Below are positions 21,755 to 33,284 of a DNA stretch of 64,000 nucleotides, in pieces. The stretch's first letter is position 1, and every line of letters begins with the position of its first letter. The position numbers were made by a program, and so were the translations under genes. The notes beneath the pieces are model-generated. The model was not told the DNA's origin. It ran no database searches and saw only the letters and a program-made list of their open reading frames with translations. The DNA is from Hirsutella rhossiliensis (lineage: Eukaryota; Ascomycota; Sordariomycetes; Hypocreales; Ophiocordycipitaceae). Location of the stretch: assembly GCF_020360975.1 (NCBI RefSeq), contig NW_025408679.1, positions 2,108,001-2,172,000 on the forward strand. The letters are read 5' to 3'.

Positions 21755-22014
21755 GATATCAGCCTCCAACAGTCTGACCCCCTATTCGCACAGTCCGTTT
21801 CCACATTTCCCCACAGAAACTTCTAGGAGGCATCATCAACGCATCAGTGGCTTCCAGATGATCCGATCAGATGCTTCCATTCACTACCATTCCCTTCCAT
21901 TCTCATATCCAGGCAGTCTATAAAGATCTCGCCTCTTTCCCACCTTAGATAGCAGAATCAAGAGTCTTCCAGTCCCTGATCTTTATGCCCACTTGCTCAT
22001 CCTTCGTGCGATAA
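21755..22014 (+). repeat. 259-bp dispersed repeat, copy 1
   Basis: The block from GATATCAGCCTCCAACAG to the GTGCGATA end recurs in the same orientation at 60816-61074 with only scattered differences. At 60 kb it begins directly after a putative LTR end. Here it abuts a 5'-truncated reading frame at 22012, so it probably marks the edge of an insertion or rearrangement. No coding potential and no clear terminal repeats are seen. Confidence 0.85.
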
Positions 22015-22597
22015 GAACAAGCAGCTCCAGGAGCTCCTCAACAGGCATGGCATTAGCGACGACCAAATAGCCCGTTTCTTGCAGTCGGGCACCTTGCCAC
22101 TTGATTCCAACCAAGGCCAACCCTTTCACGCCGACGACCCTAGTGCCGCTGTCCGGTCGCTGCAACGGCTCCTGATGCCGCGACACCTGGCCAGTCTAGA
22201 TGAAGACTTCTCCCTATATTTGTCGGGACAGTCGATTCGGAACCCCTCCACCACCGAGGGGTCGATGACAAGTTCGTCCGTCTGGGAGCCGTCGCAGCTC
22301 GTGACGTCCTCGTACGGCTATCAACATCACATGGGCGTGGCTACCGCAGTCATGGCATCGGCTGTTCATTCTCCGTATCCACCGACAATCCCATTGAGTC
22401 GCGCGAGCACCACGCGACAAGGCCGCGTCTATGGCGGGCAACCGTCCCCGTCGATGCACGACAGTCCCGGCCAAGCCATGGTAACAACACAGCCTACGTC
22501 TACTGGCGGCCGTACGGTAATGCACTGGCATTATTCTGTGCCGACTTATCCAAACGCAGTGGTACCGCATTATGATTCCCTAGGGAGCACCTGCTGA
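22012..22597 (+). pseudogene. C-terminal remnant of a putative bZIP-like regulatory protein
   Basis: A frame opening at the repeat boundary gives KNKQLQELLNRHGI followed by SDDQIARFL. This resembles the end of a leucine zipper and the adjoining helix in fungal bZIP proteins. It then runs as a Ser/Thr/Pro/His-rich region to a stop at 22597, about 195 codons in all. No start codon or basic region is present upstream, where the 259-bp repeat begins. The bZIP suggestion rests only on the short N-terminal segment. It is probably a host gene truncated by rearrangement. Confidence 0.45.
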
Positions 22598-23225
22598 CAC
22601 GCGTTGACGAGGACTCGCAGGGGCGTACCGCCGATTCCATTGGTTGTTTTAAATAGATATTGAAGATTGGCACTGTTGGCCATGCCCTTACCGATTCACT
22701 AAAGCTTTTTGATATCCTTCTGTCTGTGGACCAGGGCAGCCCCGTTAGGGAGGACCTGGAAAAGGGATTCCTGGCCTATGTAGCAGTAACGCATCAGGAC
22801 TTCCTGAGTAAGGAAAGCTACCCCTTTATGCGTGGGCACAGCCAAGTATGCATGGGTAGAGCCCCATACTCAGGAGGTCTCCAGAACTCCCTAAGGCCTC
22901 CTGTATAAATAGCCCCTTCAGACTGCTCCTTTAGAGATAGAACATGCATCTTGAATCTAGCTGTGGTGACCCCCTTATTCCGATGTGTATTGACACAACA
23001 TTTCACCAACACCGTCATATAAGAGTAGAACAGACTTCCCGATTCCCTGTCGAGCTTCATTGTAGCCCCTGATGTGAGCTCCAGCAAATCATCTCGTGAG
23101 TCACAGCAATGCGACTCTAGCCGTCTAGTGGCATCTATCTGCCCGGTTTACTCATGCGCCTTCCTCCTTTGTTGGAACTGTGATCTACTAGTGCTTGGCT
23201 GATGCCTGCGAGCCGCCCCTAAGAG
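22598..23225. other. Non-coding stretch before chromovirus
   Basis: I see no supportable gene here. A TATA-like TGTATAAATAGCC at about 22899-22911 suggests a promoter or an old LTR. I could not define LTR ends or a target duplication. Confidence 0.4.
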
Positions 23226-23230
23226 AGAAT

Positions 23231-23362
23231 TATCACGGGGCAGACCTAGGATGCCAGGGAAGATCTATGTTGTGCTGTGAGGAGGGCAAACTACGGAGGT
23301 GGAACAGAGTCTAGACTAAGTACAGGGATGCACGTGACGGAACCCAGGTTGGTGCCGTGACA
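23231..23362 (-). repeat. Chromovirus 3' LTR (132 bp)
   Basis: It appears identical to 29572-29703. Minus-strand ends are TGTCACGG and CGTGATA. It is preceded (on the minus strand) by a polypurine tract and followed by the AGAAT duplication. Confidence 0.95.
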
Positions 23363-23447
23363 GTACCCCCTTCCCAAACGGCTGTTCGTCCTCGAACAGC
23401 CTAAACGACTAAGAGCGGCCTGGGCACAAAGTATATAGTTGTGCCCT

Positions 23448-26400
23448 TTACTTCCTTGCCCAGACCGGGGGGCCTGGCTTGTTTGGGTGAACTCTATGAA
23501 AGTCGAGGAGTACTTGGTTATGTCCTTTGAGGTCTCTAGCCGGTTGCCAGGTAGGGTCATAGTGTTTCCACTTGACTAGGTAATGTAGGCCATCAACGTC
23601 TCTGCGGCTATTTAGTAGCCCGTCAAATAGCCATTTTCGACTAGTTCTCCTGTCTCGTCATCGCGTTCTAGGACTCGTCCTCGGATGTTTTTTGACTCGG
23701 CCTCGTTGATAACGTCTTGGCCGGGTAGACCATTTGCTTCTGGTTTCGGTCGTAGGAGCGAGTTGTGGAACACGGAAAGATCTTCATTCCCTCGGGAGTT
23801 TAAGCAAGCATGAACGAGGGTAGACTTTCAGAATTGGGAATGGTCCTGCCCACTTGTCGTCTCCTTTCTTCATCGGCCGGTTTGTCTTCATATTCTTCGT
23901 GCTTACGTAGACTTCTTGACCTTCGGCGTACTGAGGAGCATCTTCTCGATTGAGGTTGGCGTTCTCCTCGTAGCGTCTGGCGGCTTGGGTTGCAAGGGCT
24001 TTCAGCTGAGTGATAATACGCTCAAAGCGGTCGGCGATGTTGTTTGCTTTGAGGAACTCTCGTCGTTGGGCTGCGGACTGGTTTGGCGGCAGTGGCTTGG
24101 TTGGTTCAGTGCCGAGTTTGGGGTGAAACCCATAGTTAGCGAAGAATGGTGATACTCCCGTGGTCTCAGATGTAACGTTGTTCGTGGCGAACTCGGCAAG
24201 AGGGAGCCAGTCGACCCAGTCGTCTTGGTGGAAGTTCATGAATGCTCTCAGATATTGTTCGATGCCTGCGTTGATCCGTTCCGTTTGTCCGTCTGTCTCT
24301 GGGTGGAAGGCGGAAGAATGGCGGAGTCGAACTCCTAGGCGGTCGGAGACTTGGCGCCAGAACTCGGAGATGAATTGGGAACCGCGGTCGGAGATGACAT
24401 TGTCGGGTGTGCCATGGAGGCAATAGACTCGGCTGATAAAGACAGAGGCTAGTTCTTCGGCTGTTAGGCCTACAACTGGGATGAAATGGCGCATCTTTGT
24501 CAATCGGCACACAACAACGAGGACATGCTGGTATGTTTTGCCATGGCGCTCGCATTCTGGCAGGGGCGTGATGTAGTCAATGGATATATCTGACCAAGCT
24601 TGGAATGGCACTTGCAGTGGTTGGAGGAATCCTGGGGTGCCGACCTGAGGCTTTGACCCGATCACACAGCTCGCAGGCTTTAACATATTCCTCGATGTCT
24701 CGGGTTATGCGTGGCCACCAGTAAGTTCGGCTAACCAAATCGATTGTCTTTATCCGCCCGGGGTGTCCTGCAGGGCCTGTGGAGTGCGTACGGTAAATAA
24801 CCTGGGTCTTTAGTTCCTGATCGTTGGGTGGTATGAAGAGCTTCTCGCGGTAGTATATGCGATTCCCAATGACAGAGCAGTCTGCCATTGCTACGCGAAG
24901 TTCCTTTCGCCATTTCTTGGGCCAGCGGCGGTGGGTTGATGCGTCTCTCAGGGCCGTCAGCATGTCTTGGGCCATCTCTGAATTTTCGTAGGCTCTATCG
25001 ACCAGTTCATCGATGGGTTTGTCCATGGCTGGCATGATAACGTCTATCGGGGCGGCAGCGAGGTCGAATTCCCATTGACTTCTCGAGTCAGTTCAGCCAG
25101 GGCCTCTGGGTCAAAGATGTGTTCTGGCAGAATGGTCCGTTGGCGGTTCTTAATGCGGTCGTCGTTTGTGTCTGCGCGCTTGGGTTGGTCTTCTGGCTTT
25201 CGACTTAGCGCATCTGGACGGACGGCTTTGGTGCCTGGTCGATAAACAATACGGAAGTTGAAGCCTGACAGGAACTCGGACCAGCGGACTTGTCGTTGGT
25301 TTAGAGCCTTGGTTGTTGTGAAATATTCAAGGTTCTTATGGTCCGTGATGACTTCGAAGGGTTCTTGGGTCCCTTGAAGCTCAGGCCTCCATTCTTCCAG
25401 AGCCTTAATGATCGCCAGTAGTTCCTTGTCGTAGATCTCGTAGTTGCATTCCTGGGCCGAGTGTTTTGACGAGAAGTAGGCTACAGGTCGCAGTACGCCT
25501 TCATCATCATACTGGGACAAGACTCTCCAGACGCCCAGTCCGAGGCGTCTGTTTCAAGTACAGTTTTCCTATTATAGTCATATAAGGCTAGAACCGGTGC
25601 TACGGAGAATGCGGCTTTCAGTCGGTCAAAGGCGGTTTGGTGTTCTACCTCCCAGGACCAGATTGTGCTCTTCTTCAGGAGGTCATTTAATGGCCGGGTG
25701 ATCTTGGAGAAGTCACGGATAAAGCGGCGATAAAAGTTTGCAAAGCCGAGGAATCTTTGTAAGTCGCGGAGTGCTGTTGGTGGCTTCCAGTTGAGGATTG
25801 TAGAGACCTTGTCGGGGTCCATCTCGACACCTCCAGGCGTAACGATCAGCCCAAGGTATTTCGTCCTAGTTGTTTCGAATTCGCATTTGTCGATATCAAT
25901 CTGGAGGCCTGCATCGCGAAGTCGTGTGACTACCTCGCGGACGTGTTCCCTATGTTGCTTCTTATCTGTTGAATATATCAAGATATCGTCAAGGTAGGCG
26001 GTGCAGAACTTATCCAGAAGGTCGAATAAGGTATGGTTGATGTAGTTCTGGAAGGTTGCTGGGGCGTTGCAGAGGCCGAACGGCATAACCAATGTTTCAA
26101 ACAAGCCAAACCGTGTGATAAAGGCTGTTTTCCATATATCTCCTCGGCGATGCGGATTTTGTTAAATGCGGCGATAATGTCTAGTTTCGTATAGACTTTG
26201 GCGTTGCATAGGGCATCTAGAGTCTCACGGATCAAAGGCAGTGGGTAGCGGTTCTTTATGGTGATGTTGTTAAGACCGCGGTAGTCCTGGCAGATCCGGA
26301 CACCACCTCCTGGCTTCGCGGCAAGGAGTAGTGGTGCTGCACAGCGGGCTCGGACTCCCGTATGAACCCTTTAGACAGGTTATCATCCAGCCATTTCCGT

Positions 26401-27810
26401 ATGACTTTGAGTTCCTGTGGGTTCATTGGGCGTGTCTTTGGTACGGAGGTTCTTTTCCAGTCAGAAGCTCTATCTTATGGTCCCATGAGCGCTGCGGGGG
26501 AAGTTTGTCTGCGAGCTTAGGTAGGAACACATCGTAGAGGTCGCGGAGCCATATCGGGAGCTTCTTCAAGACGTCATCCGCTGTTCGCTCCGGCTTGCCT
26601 TTCATGAACTTTTCGATATCGGCATCTGTGATCTTGGCTAGGCGGGCTGGTGAGTAGCATTCGTCAACAAAGTCGTGCAATTCATTAGGAAAGAGCTGTC
26701 TTGCTTCCTTCCAGCTGAAGTCCATGTTTTTGCTGCTTATACCAAGGACTACCATTTTATAATATTCCTCTGGGAGGTCAGGTAGGCGGTATTTCATCTG
26801 CTGGCGACTACTATCCAGTCGATCAAGCTCATCCCATGTCATTTTCATCGCCTCAACGGTTGGGTCGCGGCAGAATTGGACGAAGTTTGTAGCGTTTGTA
26901 AGCCGTATGTTCGATAGGTCTGGTCGGTCTGATGGTTCTAGGGCGGTGTCGCGAGATGGGTTTGGAAGTGGCACGCTGAGTGGAGGTAGCGGAGGTCTTG
27001 GTGGTGGCTTTTTGTATGACGGCTGCCAGCAGTCATACGAGTCGGGGCTGGTTTAGTTCTCGGCTGATTGGGGATCATCTGGGCTCGGCACTCGGGGCCT
27101 TGGTGATTCTTCGGGTTGCGGGTACGGTAGTGATTTGCGCCTGGGGTCAGCGTTGCTTTAAATGTCATAACCGGAGCATCTTCGCCAGCGTTGGAACAGT
27201 CGTTACTATCATTCTCTAAGTCTTCAACTGTTGGAGGCTGATAGAATGAGACTCGTCGCGCTGGCTTGCTAGATATTGGCGTTGCTTCAAATGTCATGAC
27301 GGGGCATCTTCGCTAGTGTTTGAGCAGTTGCTAGTATCGTCCTCTGAGTCGTCGACCGTTGAGGACTGATGTGTGAGAGTGCTGGAGCAGTTGCTATGGT
27401 CGTCCTCTGAATCTTCGACAATTGGAGGCTGGTAGGACAAGGCTCGTCGGACTGGTTTGCCAGGGGTTGGTAGGTCGAACGTAACAAAAGTTGTGACAGT
27501 ATGGGGATGTGAATGTCAGGGACATACTGGACCAGTCGATGCTTGGGTTGTGGCGTTGCAGCCAGGGGAGTCCAAGGATGATAGGGGTGTCCGGGGAGAG
27601 GTCTGTAACAAAGAATAGGCAGAGCTCATTGTGCAATCCTATCAATATTGGTGCAATGAAGTATTCCGATATTGAGCCAGCCGGTTTCCCGTCGGCGAGG
27701 AGGAGGGCTCGTTTTGTTGGCGTTGGTTGGGTTACGATATTCCGGGTCTTGACAAAGCTACGGTCCGCAAATGCCCGTGCAGAGCATCCGCTATCAATAA
27801 GGCTCGTCAC
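23448..27810 (-). pseudogene. Chromovirus pol: protease, RT, RNase H, integrase, chromodomain
   Basis: Read downward: protease LIDSGCSARAF (27394-27810); RT from about 26974, with [13 protein letters not shown] and the catalytic YLDDILIYS near 26000; RNase H starting at [10 protein letters not shown] and continuing with [10 protein letters not shown]; integrase zinc finger H-x-H-P..CELC (24600-24800); integrase core ISIDYITP, VISDRGSQF and TDGQTERINAGIEQYLR (D, D, E residues); and a C-terminal chromodomain with YLVKWKHYDPTWQP at 23500-23610. The stop is at 23448. Chromodomains target such elements to modified histones. Frame breaks near 26120, 25520, 24680 and 23780 interrupt it; those at 26120 and 25520 fit single missing G residues. 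Confidence 0.9.
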
Positions 27811-28269
27811 CTCAATGGGGTCGGTATGCGCGGGACTAAGGTAGCTTGAATGAGTAGAGATTTGCTGTCTATTGACCTAAGTCTGATAGGTTTGTGGCTC
27901 GAGAGACAGCGACGTATCCATTCCGGCATCCTTGGTTCTTCGTTGACCTCCGTCCGCGGCTCTGGGCGGAGGTTATTCTTTTCCCCGGTGCTCAAGTGAG
28001 GCTGGGGTGTTGACAGAGGGAGTGGGGGTTGGTGTAGTCCTTGTTTCCTCGTCTGCTATAATATAGCCTTGTTCGAGGATCGCAGTCTTGGAAAGGCTGG
28101 GGATACGCAGGAATTGGGGCTGGGAAACGGGTGGGTTGTGTTGTTGGCTGGCTTGGTAATTGTAGGGGCGGTGGTTTTGTCCAGGTTGGCCGCGTCCCAT
28201 TCCTCTACTGTACCCATAGCTAGGTTTATATGTTCCAAAGGCCTGGTTGCGTTTTGCGTCGGCCTGCTT

Positions 28270-29413
28270 CTTTTCATCACAATCGCTTTTAAAGTGGCCG
28301 GGCTTTTGCAGTACAAACAGAGGTTATTAGTAAAGCAGTCCTCCTCGTAGGTCTAGCTTGGCGCGTAGCGTCCAAAACCATCGGGTCGCCAGCGTCAGCC
28401 TGTTGGCGTTGTTGGAATTGCTGGTGTGTTTGGCCTTGGTAGGGTCGACTACCTAGACGTCCTGAGCGCAGTTTGTCCTGGTGGTCCTTGGCCAACAGGT
28501 TATCGTAGATCGTCTGGTACATTTTACACCACTCAGAGAAGTTGTCTCTAGCAGGGCGGACAAGCTGGTGCGTCATTTCGTTGGCGAGTTCCTGAGAGAC
28601 CTTGAGCTGCAAGGACTCAACTTTCTGGGTCTCAGTCTTTCCACACTCCTCGGCCAGGGCGGCAAAGTCAGCGATGAAGTTTTGGAAGGGTTTCTTGCCC
28701 ATCCAAAGGTTATCAAAGGCTTGTGAAGCCGAAAGTGTCAGATCAAGCGTTTCATACTGTTTGTTCATCTCCGCCAGGCAGTCGGTATGGGTTTGCCATG
28801 GCCATATGGCTTGGTTTTCCTCATGTTCAATAATGAAATCGAATTTCTTGCGGTAGAGCTTCGAGGCCGATCCTCCAAGCAGGCCAGCGATGTGTTGGAT
28901 TCTGATAAAATCGGTGACAAAGAAACTCTTATCCACAGCAAAAGTTCGGAGCACTTGAGAGCGCCAGTTGACATATTGCTGTTGGCGTTTCTTAACATCC
29001 TTCTCATCGCCTTCAAATGGGTTGGGGTTTGGCATCATTCGACGGGGGCGTGACTCAGGGCGCAATTCTGTTGGTCTGGCGCTCAGCAGAGTTCTTAGTT
29101 CATCGGCGAGGGTGACAAGGGAGTCTTGGGTCCGGGGTGTTCCTTGGGCTTGGGCGAGGTGTGTTTCTAATTCCGCGATTCGTCTCTCTAGATTGGCGTT
29201 TTGGTTGATGAAGTGGTCCATTGCGCTCTCGGCCGCGCGGCAGAGAGCTTCGACCTGGTTCTTGTACATGTCGTCTGTTGGGTCTTGGAGCATAGAGGCG
29301 AGGCTGGAGCAGTCACAAGCTTGGACCCGGTGAAGGGCAGCTGCGATGTTTGGGAAGGTATCATGAATAGCGTCGGCGAGGGTTGCGCCCGCCTGGTTCT
29401 GGGGATTCATCAT
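28270..29413 (-). pseudogene. Chromovirus Gag with CCHC knuckle
   Basis: The probable start is the ATG at 29413 (MMNPQNQAG). A coiled-coil-like segment follows (HFINQNANLERRIAELETHL), then the capsid-like retrotransposon gag region with YVNWRSQVLRTF, YETLDLTLSASQAFDNLW and FIADFAALAEECG, and a Gln-rich end. The frame stops at 28289. The zinc knuckle (CLYCKS..GHFKSDC) at about 28255-28310 is split by a frame break in a C-run inside the knuckle. Gag forms the virus-like particle and the knuckle binds RNA. A linker with little identity joins it to the protease. Confidence 0.88.
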
Positions 29414-29571
29414 GGTCTTGGCAGGGCGGGGAAAAATTCCAGTGATCGAGGGTAGGGCTGGGCCGCTCGCGGCGTGGTGATCTCGTTGCGTGGGACTTGG
29501 GGTGTCGAATGGGAAAACTCTGGTTAGGTGTACAATCGGGATGGCGGCGCAGCCGAGTAGACAGCACAAAC

Positions 29572-29703
29572 TATCACGGGGCAGACCTAGGATGCCAGGG
29601 AAGATCTATGTTGTGCTGTGAGGAGGGCAAACTACGGAGGTGGAACAGAGTCTAGACTAAGTACAGGGATGCACGTGACGGAACCCAGGTTGGTGCCGTG
29701 ACA
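29572..29703 (-). repeat. Chromovirus 5' LTR (132 bp)
   Basis: It appears identical to 23231-23362. On the minus strand the LTR is followed by GTTTGTGCTGTCTACTCGG, where the primer-binding site should be. I do not recognise which tRNA, if any, would pair there. Confidence 0.93.
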
Positions 29704-29708
29704 AGAAT

Positions 29709-30802
29709 GCCTAGCAATTGGCCTTACTCTTTGGCCACCCTTCCATCAGATAATGCTCATCCTTGGCTGGAACACCGTCAGATTCTGCATCTATGCGCCG
29801 GTCATCCGACTCATCCCCTCTCTAACGTCATCAACAAGCCAACTACCAAGCAAGAGTAGTGACAGACTTCCAAAGTGATTAGGTGGTCTTAGGTCAGACT
29901 AGCCCACAGGATCCCGCGTAGTGAGGGTCAGGGGGTGGACCTGAGGCAGGTTCACGCGTTGATCTCTACTCCCTCAGCTTAGTCCGAAGCAGGGCAATAC
30001 ATATTGAAGTAACGGAAAGTGGCGAGGCTTGCAGGGAGGCTGCCTGCGTGGCAAGGGGCAGGATGCTCACGTCGGGATTAACAGCTTCAAGGAGCGGGTC
30101 AAGTTGGTGAACAGGTGGTTGCACGACGTGATGGTCACATTGCGTCTCCAATCTGCAAGGCATGGTCGGTCGCATCTCGGAGAGGATTCGTAGGAAGGGA
30201 AGGTCGGCCCCAGGGTCGTGCCGGGGAAGCCGGTATGACCAGAGGGCGGTCTGAGGGGCGGTCTCGACTCGGGCTAGAGCCGGCGTAGCTACCCGCTCCG
30301 TGTGTCGTTGGCTGGGATATTTAACGCCGGGGAGAAGGGGGTGTAGGGGGAAAGTTTGCAATGGAGGGGGCGTGGGAGAGGTGCAAGACGATGAGGCCGG
30401 ATTCTGGCCACTTGATGCACCTCATATTGCCTTGTTGCTCTAGCCTGTAGCATCAGCGAGATATACTGTATCCTGCACGGCTGAATGAAAAGAGACGTGC
30501 AAAGAGGCTGGGGAAGGCGAAATTGACAGGGAAGGATGGGTGCGACGGGAACCGCGTTGTCCATATCGGCAAAACGGGAGTAAAGTGCAAGAGGGACAGA
30601 CACAACAAAATACAACAGATCACACCTATCGTTACACAATCAATGCCCACTTGCATGCTCTCTTCGTGAGACAAGCTGACCCGCTGTAGAGCCATTTTCG
30701 CTCCGTTTCTGAGCCTGTCACCCACAGTGATTACCATTGCCGTCTCATGAGTCCGTTATTCGTCAAAAGGACGTACCGAAACGTCATAGAAGATACCCCA
30801 CC
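29709..30802. other. Intergenic stretch between chromovirus and FunK1 gene
   Basis: I see no supportable gene. It contains copy 2 of a dispersed repeat (30588-30671), inverted relative to 150-244. Several frames of 90-130 codons here have random-looking composition. Confidence 0.5.
30588..30671 (-). repeat. Dispersed repeat, copy 2 (inverted relative to 150-244)
   Basis: Its reverse complement runs TCTCACGAAGAGAGCATGC to TTGTGTCTGTCCCTCTTG and matches 150-244 with a few substitutions and a short deletion. It lies 0.13 kb downstream of the FunK1 stop codon. Confidence 0.7.
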
Positions 30803-33284
30803 CTATCCTTCCATAGCATTGATATCATCAATAGCCTTGTCAAATGCTCGGAGTATTGGCCCATAAAGAATATCTGGATCCTTTGGTGTCCCCTTGAAGA
30901 GTTCACCATTGAGAATAGGAAACAATATCCCCCGCAACTCCCTGCAAAGCGGCTTCACACAGTCAAACTCTGGCGGGAACTCCCTCAAGATAAATCCAAA
31001 TCCAACATCTTCTCCTTTGCTCATATCACCTGCCTTTATTCGCGCAATGTCATCGTAGTCGCCTGTATACCAAGCACGTAGCTTGCTATTAGAATAGTCC
31101 ATTGGCTTCTTCAAAAATTCCCAGCCTCGACGAGCGCATTGCCAAATAAGAACATAAAAGAACGACTCGAGATCATGGCGATAGGTGTGCGAGATCCCAA
31201 GCAGCACCTCGATAGCCATGAACTCCATCGTGCCAGTGCGACAGCGCGCCCCGCTGCGCCCGCTGCCGAGCTCCTTGGCAAGGTCCAGGTCGATCAACAT
31301 TCCCATGTGGCCGGTCCTTTCGGGGTCGGTTATAATGATGTTGTTCTCGGAAATGTCCCGGTGAAGGATGTTGCCTTTGAGATACAGGGACCTGTGTGCC
31401 TTGATGGCGTCACGGAGCGCCCCCAGGAGCTCCGATTTCTTTTCGTACTTGTGGATCGCCCGGCCAGCTGGGGATATCACTAGACATCGGAAGACTCGAT
31501 TATCGTAGGGTCCATTGTTAGGAGCAAGCAGACTCGTCCCCTGGGCTACCTCGACATCATATGTGACCTCATTCAGCCCTTGACTTGACCTTTGACTGTT
31601 GGACCTTGACTGTTTAGCATTTTTCCGGCCGACATCAACCGACTTGCGCTTCCCTGACTCCTTATCGGCAAGTCTTAGGCCATGAAGCTCGCTGAATGAT
31701 CGAGAAACGGCGCTGTGGGGTTGAGACGGGGAGAAGGACTGCGAAAGAGATGACGCGCCGCTTGGAAAACCTCGGAAGGGGTAAGGCTTCGTAAACTTCA
31801 GGCCTGAGCGCATCTCATTGATGCTGGTGATGCGACGATGGCCAATTAACCTGGCGATGCCCTCAACTCCTCTCTCATGGGCCAGCTTGAGCAGATCTGC
31901 CTCTGGCTTTCGCCTGTCAGATGTCCACGAAAACTTGGTGACATAACTCCAGTCTTCGGACATAGGAGGCTTCGTGAAATAGCAAGACGTCCCACGGCAG
32001 ACAATTGCCCGTTGATGGGTGAAAGACTGCGACGCCAACCGCAGCCTCGTACTGTCCGAGGCCACGTCCTCCACGAGTATCGAGCGATTATCGCCATCCT
32101 GCTCTGTAAATATGTCCAAGCCCAGTTCCTCATCATTCATCATTGTGTAGCCGGCGATCACCCGAATGAAACGCTTGGGCTCCGCATCGATATCGAACGG
32201 TCCAGGGCTGTAACATCCCGAGCGGTCAAATACCCAAACCTCCATCTCGCGCCCGCAAATCGTAAACGCGTGAACGTATCGACGCGTCGGCTGGCAGGAG
32301 AAAACATCCCGCACGTACCGGCCGAGCTGGAGAAGAGTCGCCTTTTTGTTGTTGTTGGACGCCTTAAGCTCGCCGATCACATCGACGTCCCTCCAGTCGT
32401 GGACTGCGTCAGGCTGTTGCCCGTCGTTTCGCTTGACAAAGAGATCGATTTGTCGCTTGGCTTCGGCGCCGATAAGGTCTTTCGGTTTCGTTGTCGAATA
32501 GTAACGGCGGCGTTCCTCGGAAAGGCAGTCGTCTTGGAATTGGAACCACCAGTCCAGAACTCCGGCCTGCACAGGCGGATTTGGAAGATCAGTCCACGCG
32601 CCACCGTCGTGACGGTGCTTGGTCGCCTCATAGACGCCCGAGGCACTGCGCGTCCATTCTTTCCCCTCAAAGTACTTCTCAAAGAATCCTCCCACGTCGC
32701 GATATGTGCACAACCTGATCTCGTCAAACACCTTTCTTTCCACCAATTCACGTGTCTGTTCGGAACCTTGCTGGGAAGCGGAGGAATGGACAATGGGCGT
32801 ATCGCCGACCGCGGCTGGGACGCTTACAGGAGGTGTGACTCGGGCGAGTGAGGCGGTGAGATCAAGCACGACGCTCCAAATCTCATGGTCGGGCGCCTTT
32901 CTGACAACTGCATTCAAAAGTGGTTTTGTACGTTCAAGATCTAAGTCATTGGAGTCGACGGCGGCGTTCAGTCTCAACAGGTCGGCGAACAGGCTTTTAC
33001 CACTGGCAGCAGATTGAAGTAGGCGCGACGCCCGAAGTGACTGCAGTGCGGAGAGGAGATCAAGAGTGATGTTCTTGAAATCTGCAGGCTGGTTAGAAGA
33101 AGCGTACGAGACGGGGGCTCATGGTACCTTTTTGACAAGATTTGTCTATGCTTCTGCCATCGCAGAGCGAATCGAACGAGGTGCGAAATGAATCAAGACC
33201 GTTTCCGATAGGGTTGTCCTTGATGACACTTGATCGGGCTTGATCTATCATGGTCGGCAGGCTTTTCTTCTGGTCGTATTGCAT
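30803..33284 (-). CDS. FunK1-type fungal kinase-like protein with N-terminal nuclease-like region
   Basis: The model has two exons, 33284-33128 and 33081-30803, separated by a 46-nt GT..AG intron with a TTCTAAC branch-like site. The spliced length is 2436 nt (811 codons plus stop), and the phase is kept across the intron. The C-terminal half is a protein kinase fold: HRDISENN catalytic loop near residue 620, DLDLA in place of DFG, and GTMEFMAIEVL in place of the APE segment, as in FunK1 proteins. Around residue 290 VDVIGELKAS, followed by LLQLGRYVRDVF, has the D..ExK look of a PD-(D/E)XK nuclease core. The start is uncertain (ATGs at 33416, 33284, 33251). No internal stop exists, unlike nearly everything around it. 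Its substrate is unknown. A truncated paralogue is at 53911-54691. Confidence 0.85.
33082..33127 (-). other. Predicted intron in FunK1 gene (46 nt)
   Basis: On the minus strand the exon ends AAAAAG, the intron opens GTACC, holds TTCTAAC near its 3' end and closes CTGCAG. The donor is not a strong consensus. Removal joins a 52-codon first exon to the long second exon in frame. The alternative CCAG acceptor a few bases earlier is possible. Confidence 0.7.

Larger units (their letters stand above)
23231..29703 (-). mobile_element. Ty3/gypsy chromovirus, complete (6.47 kb)
   Basis: Two 132-bp LTRs (23231-23362 and 29572-29703) look identical base for base and are flanked by the 5-bp duplication AGAAT (23226-23230; 29704-29708). 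On the minus strand the LTR runs TGTCACGGCACC..CCCCGTGATA. A purine-rich tract (GGGAAGGGGGTAC) abuts the 3' LTR at 23363-23375. Order: gag, CCHC knuckle, aspartic protease, reverse transcriptase, RNase H, integrase, chromodomain. Identical LTRs mean a young insertion, yet the frame is broken at several points in conserved motifs. Confidence 0.95.

Noticed and set aside
31877..32851. Long + strand frame of 324 codons
   Set aside because: It lies antisense to the FunK1 coding sequence and has no domain pattern; it is a shadow.
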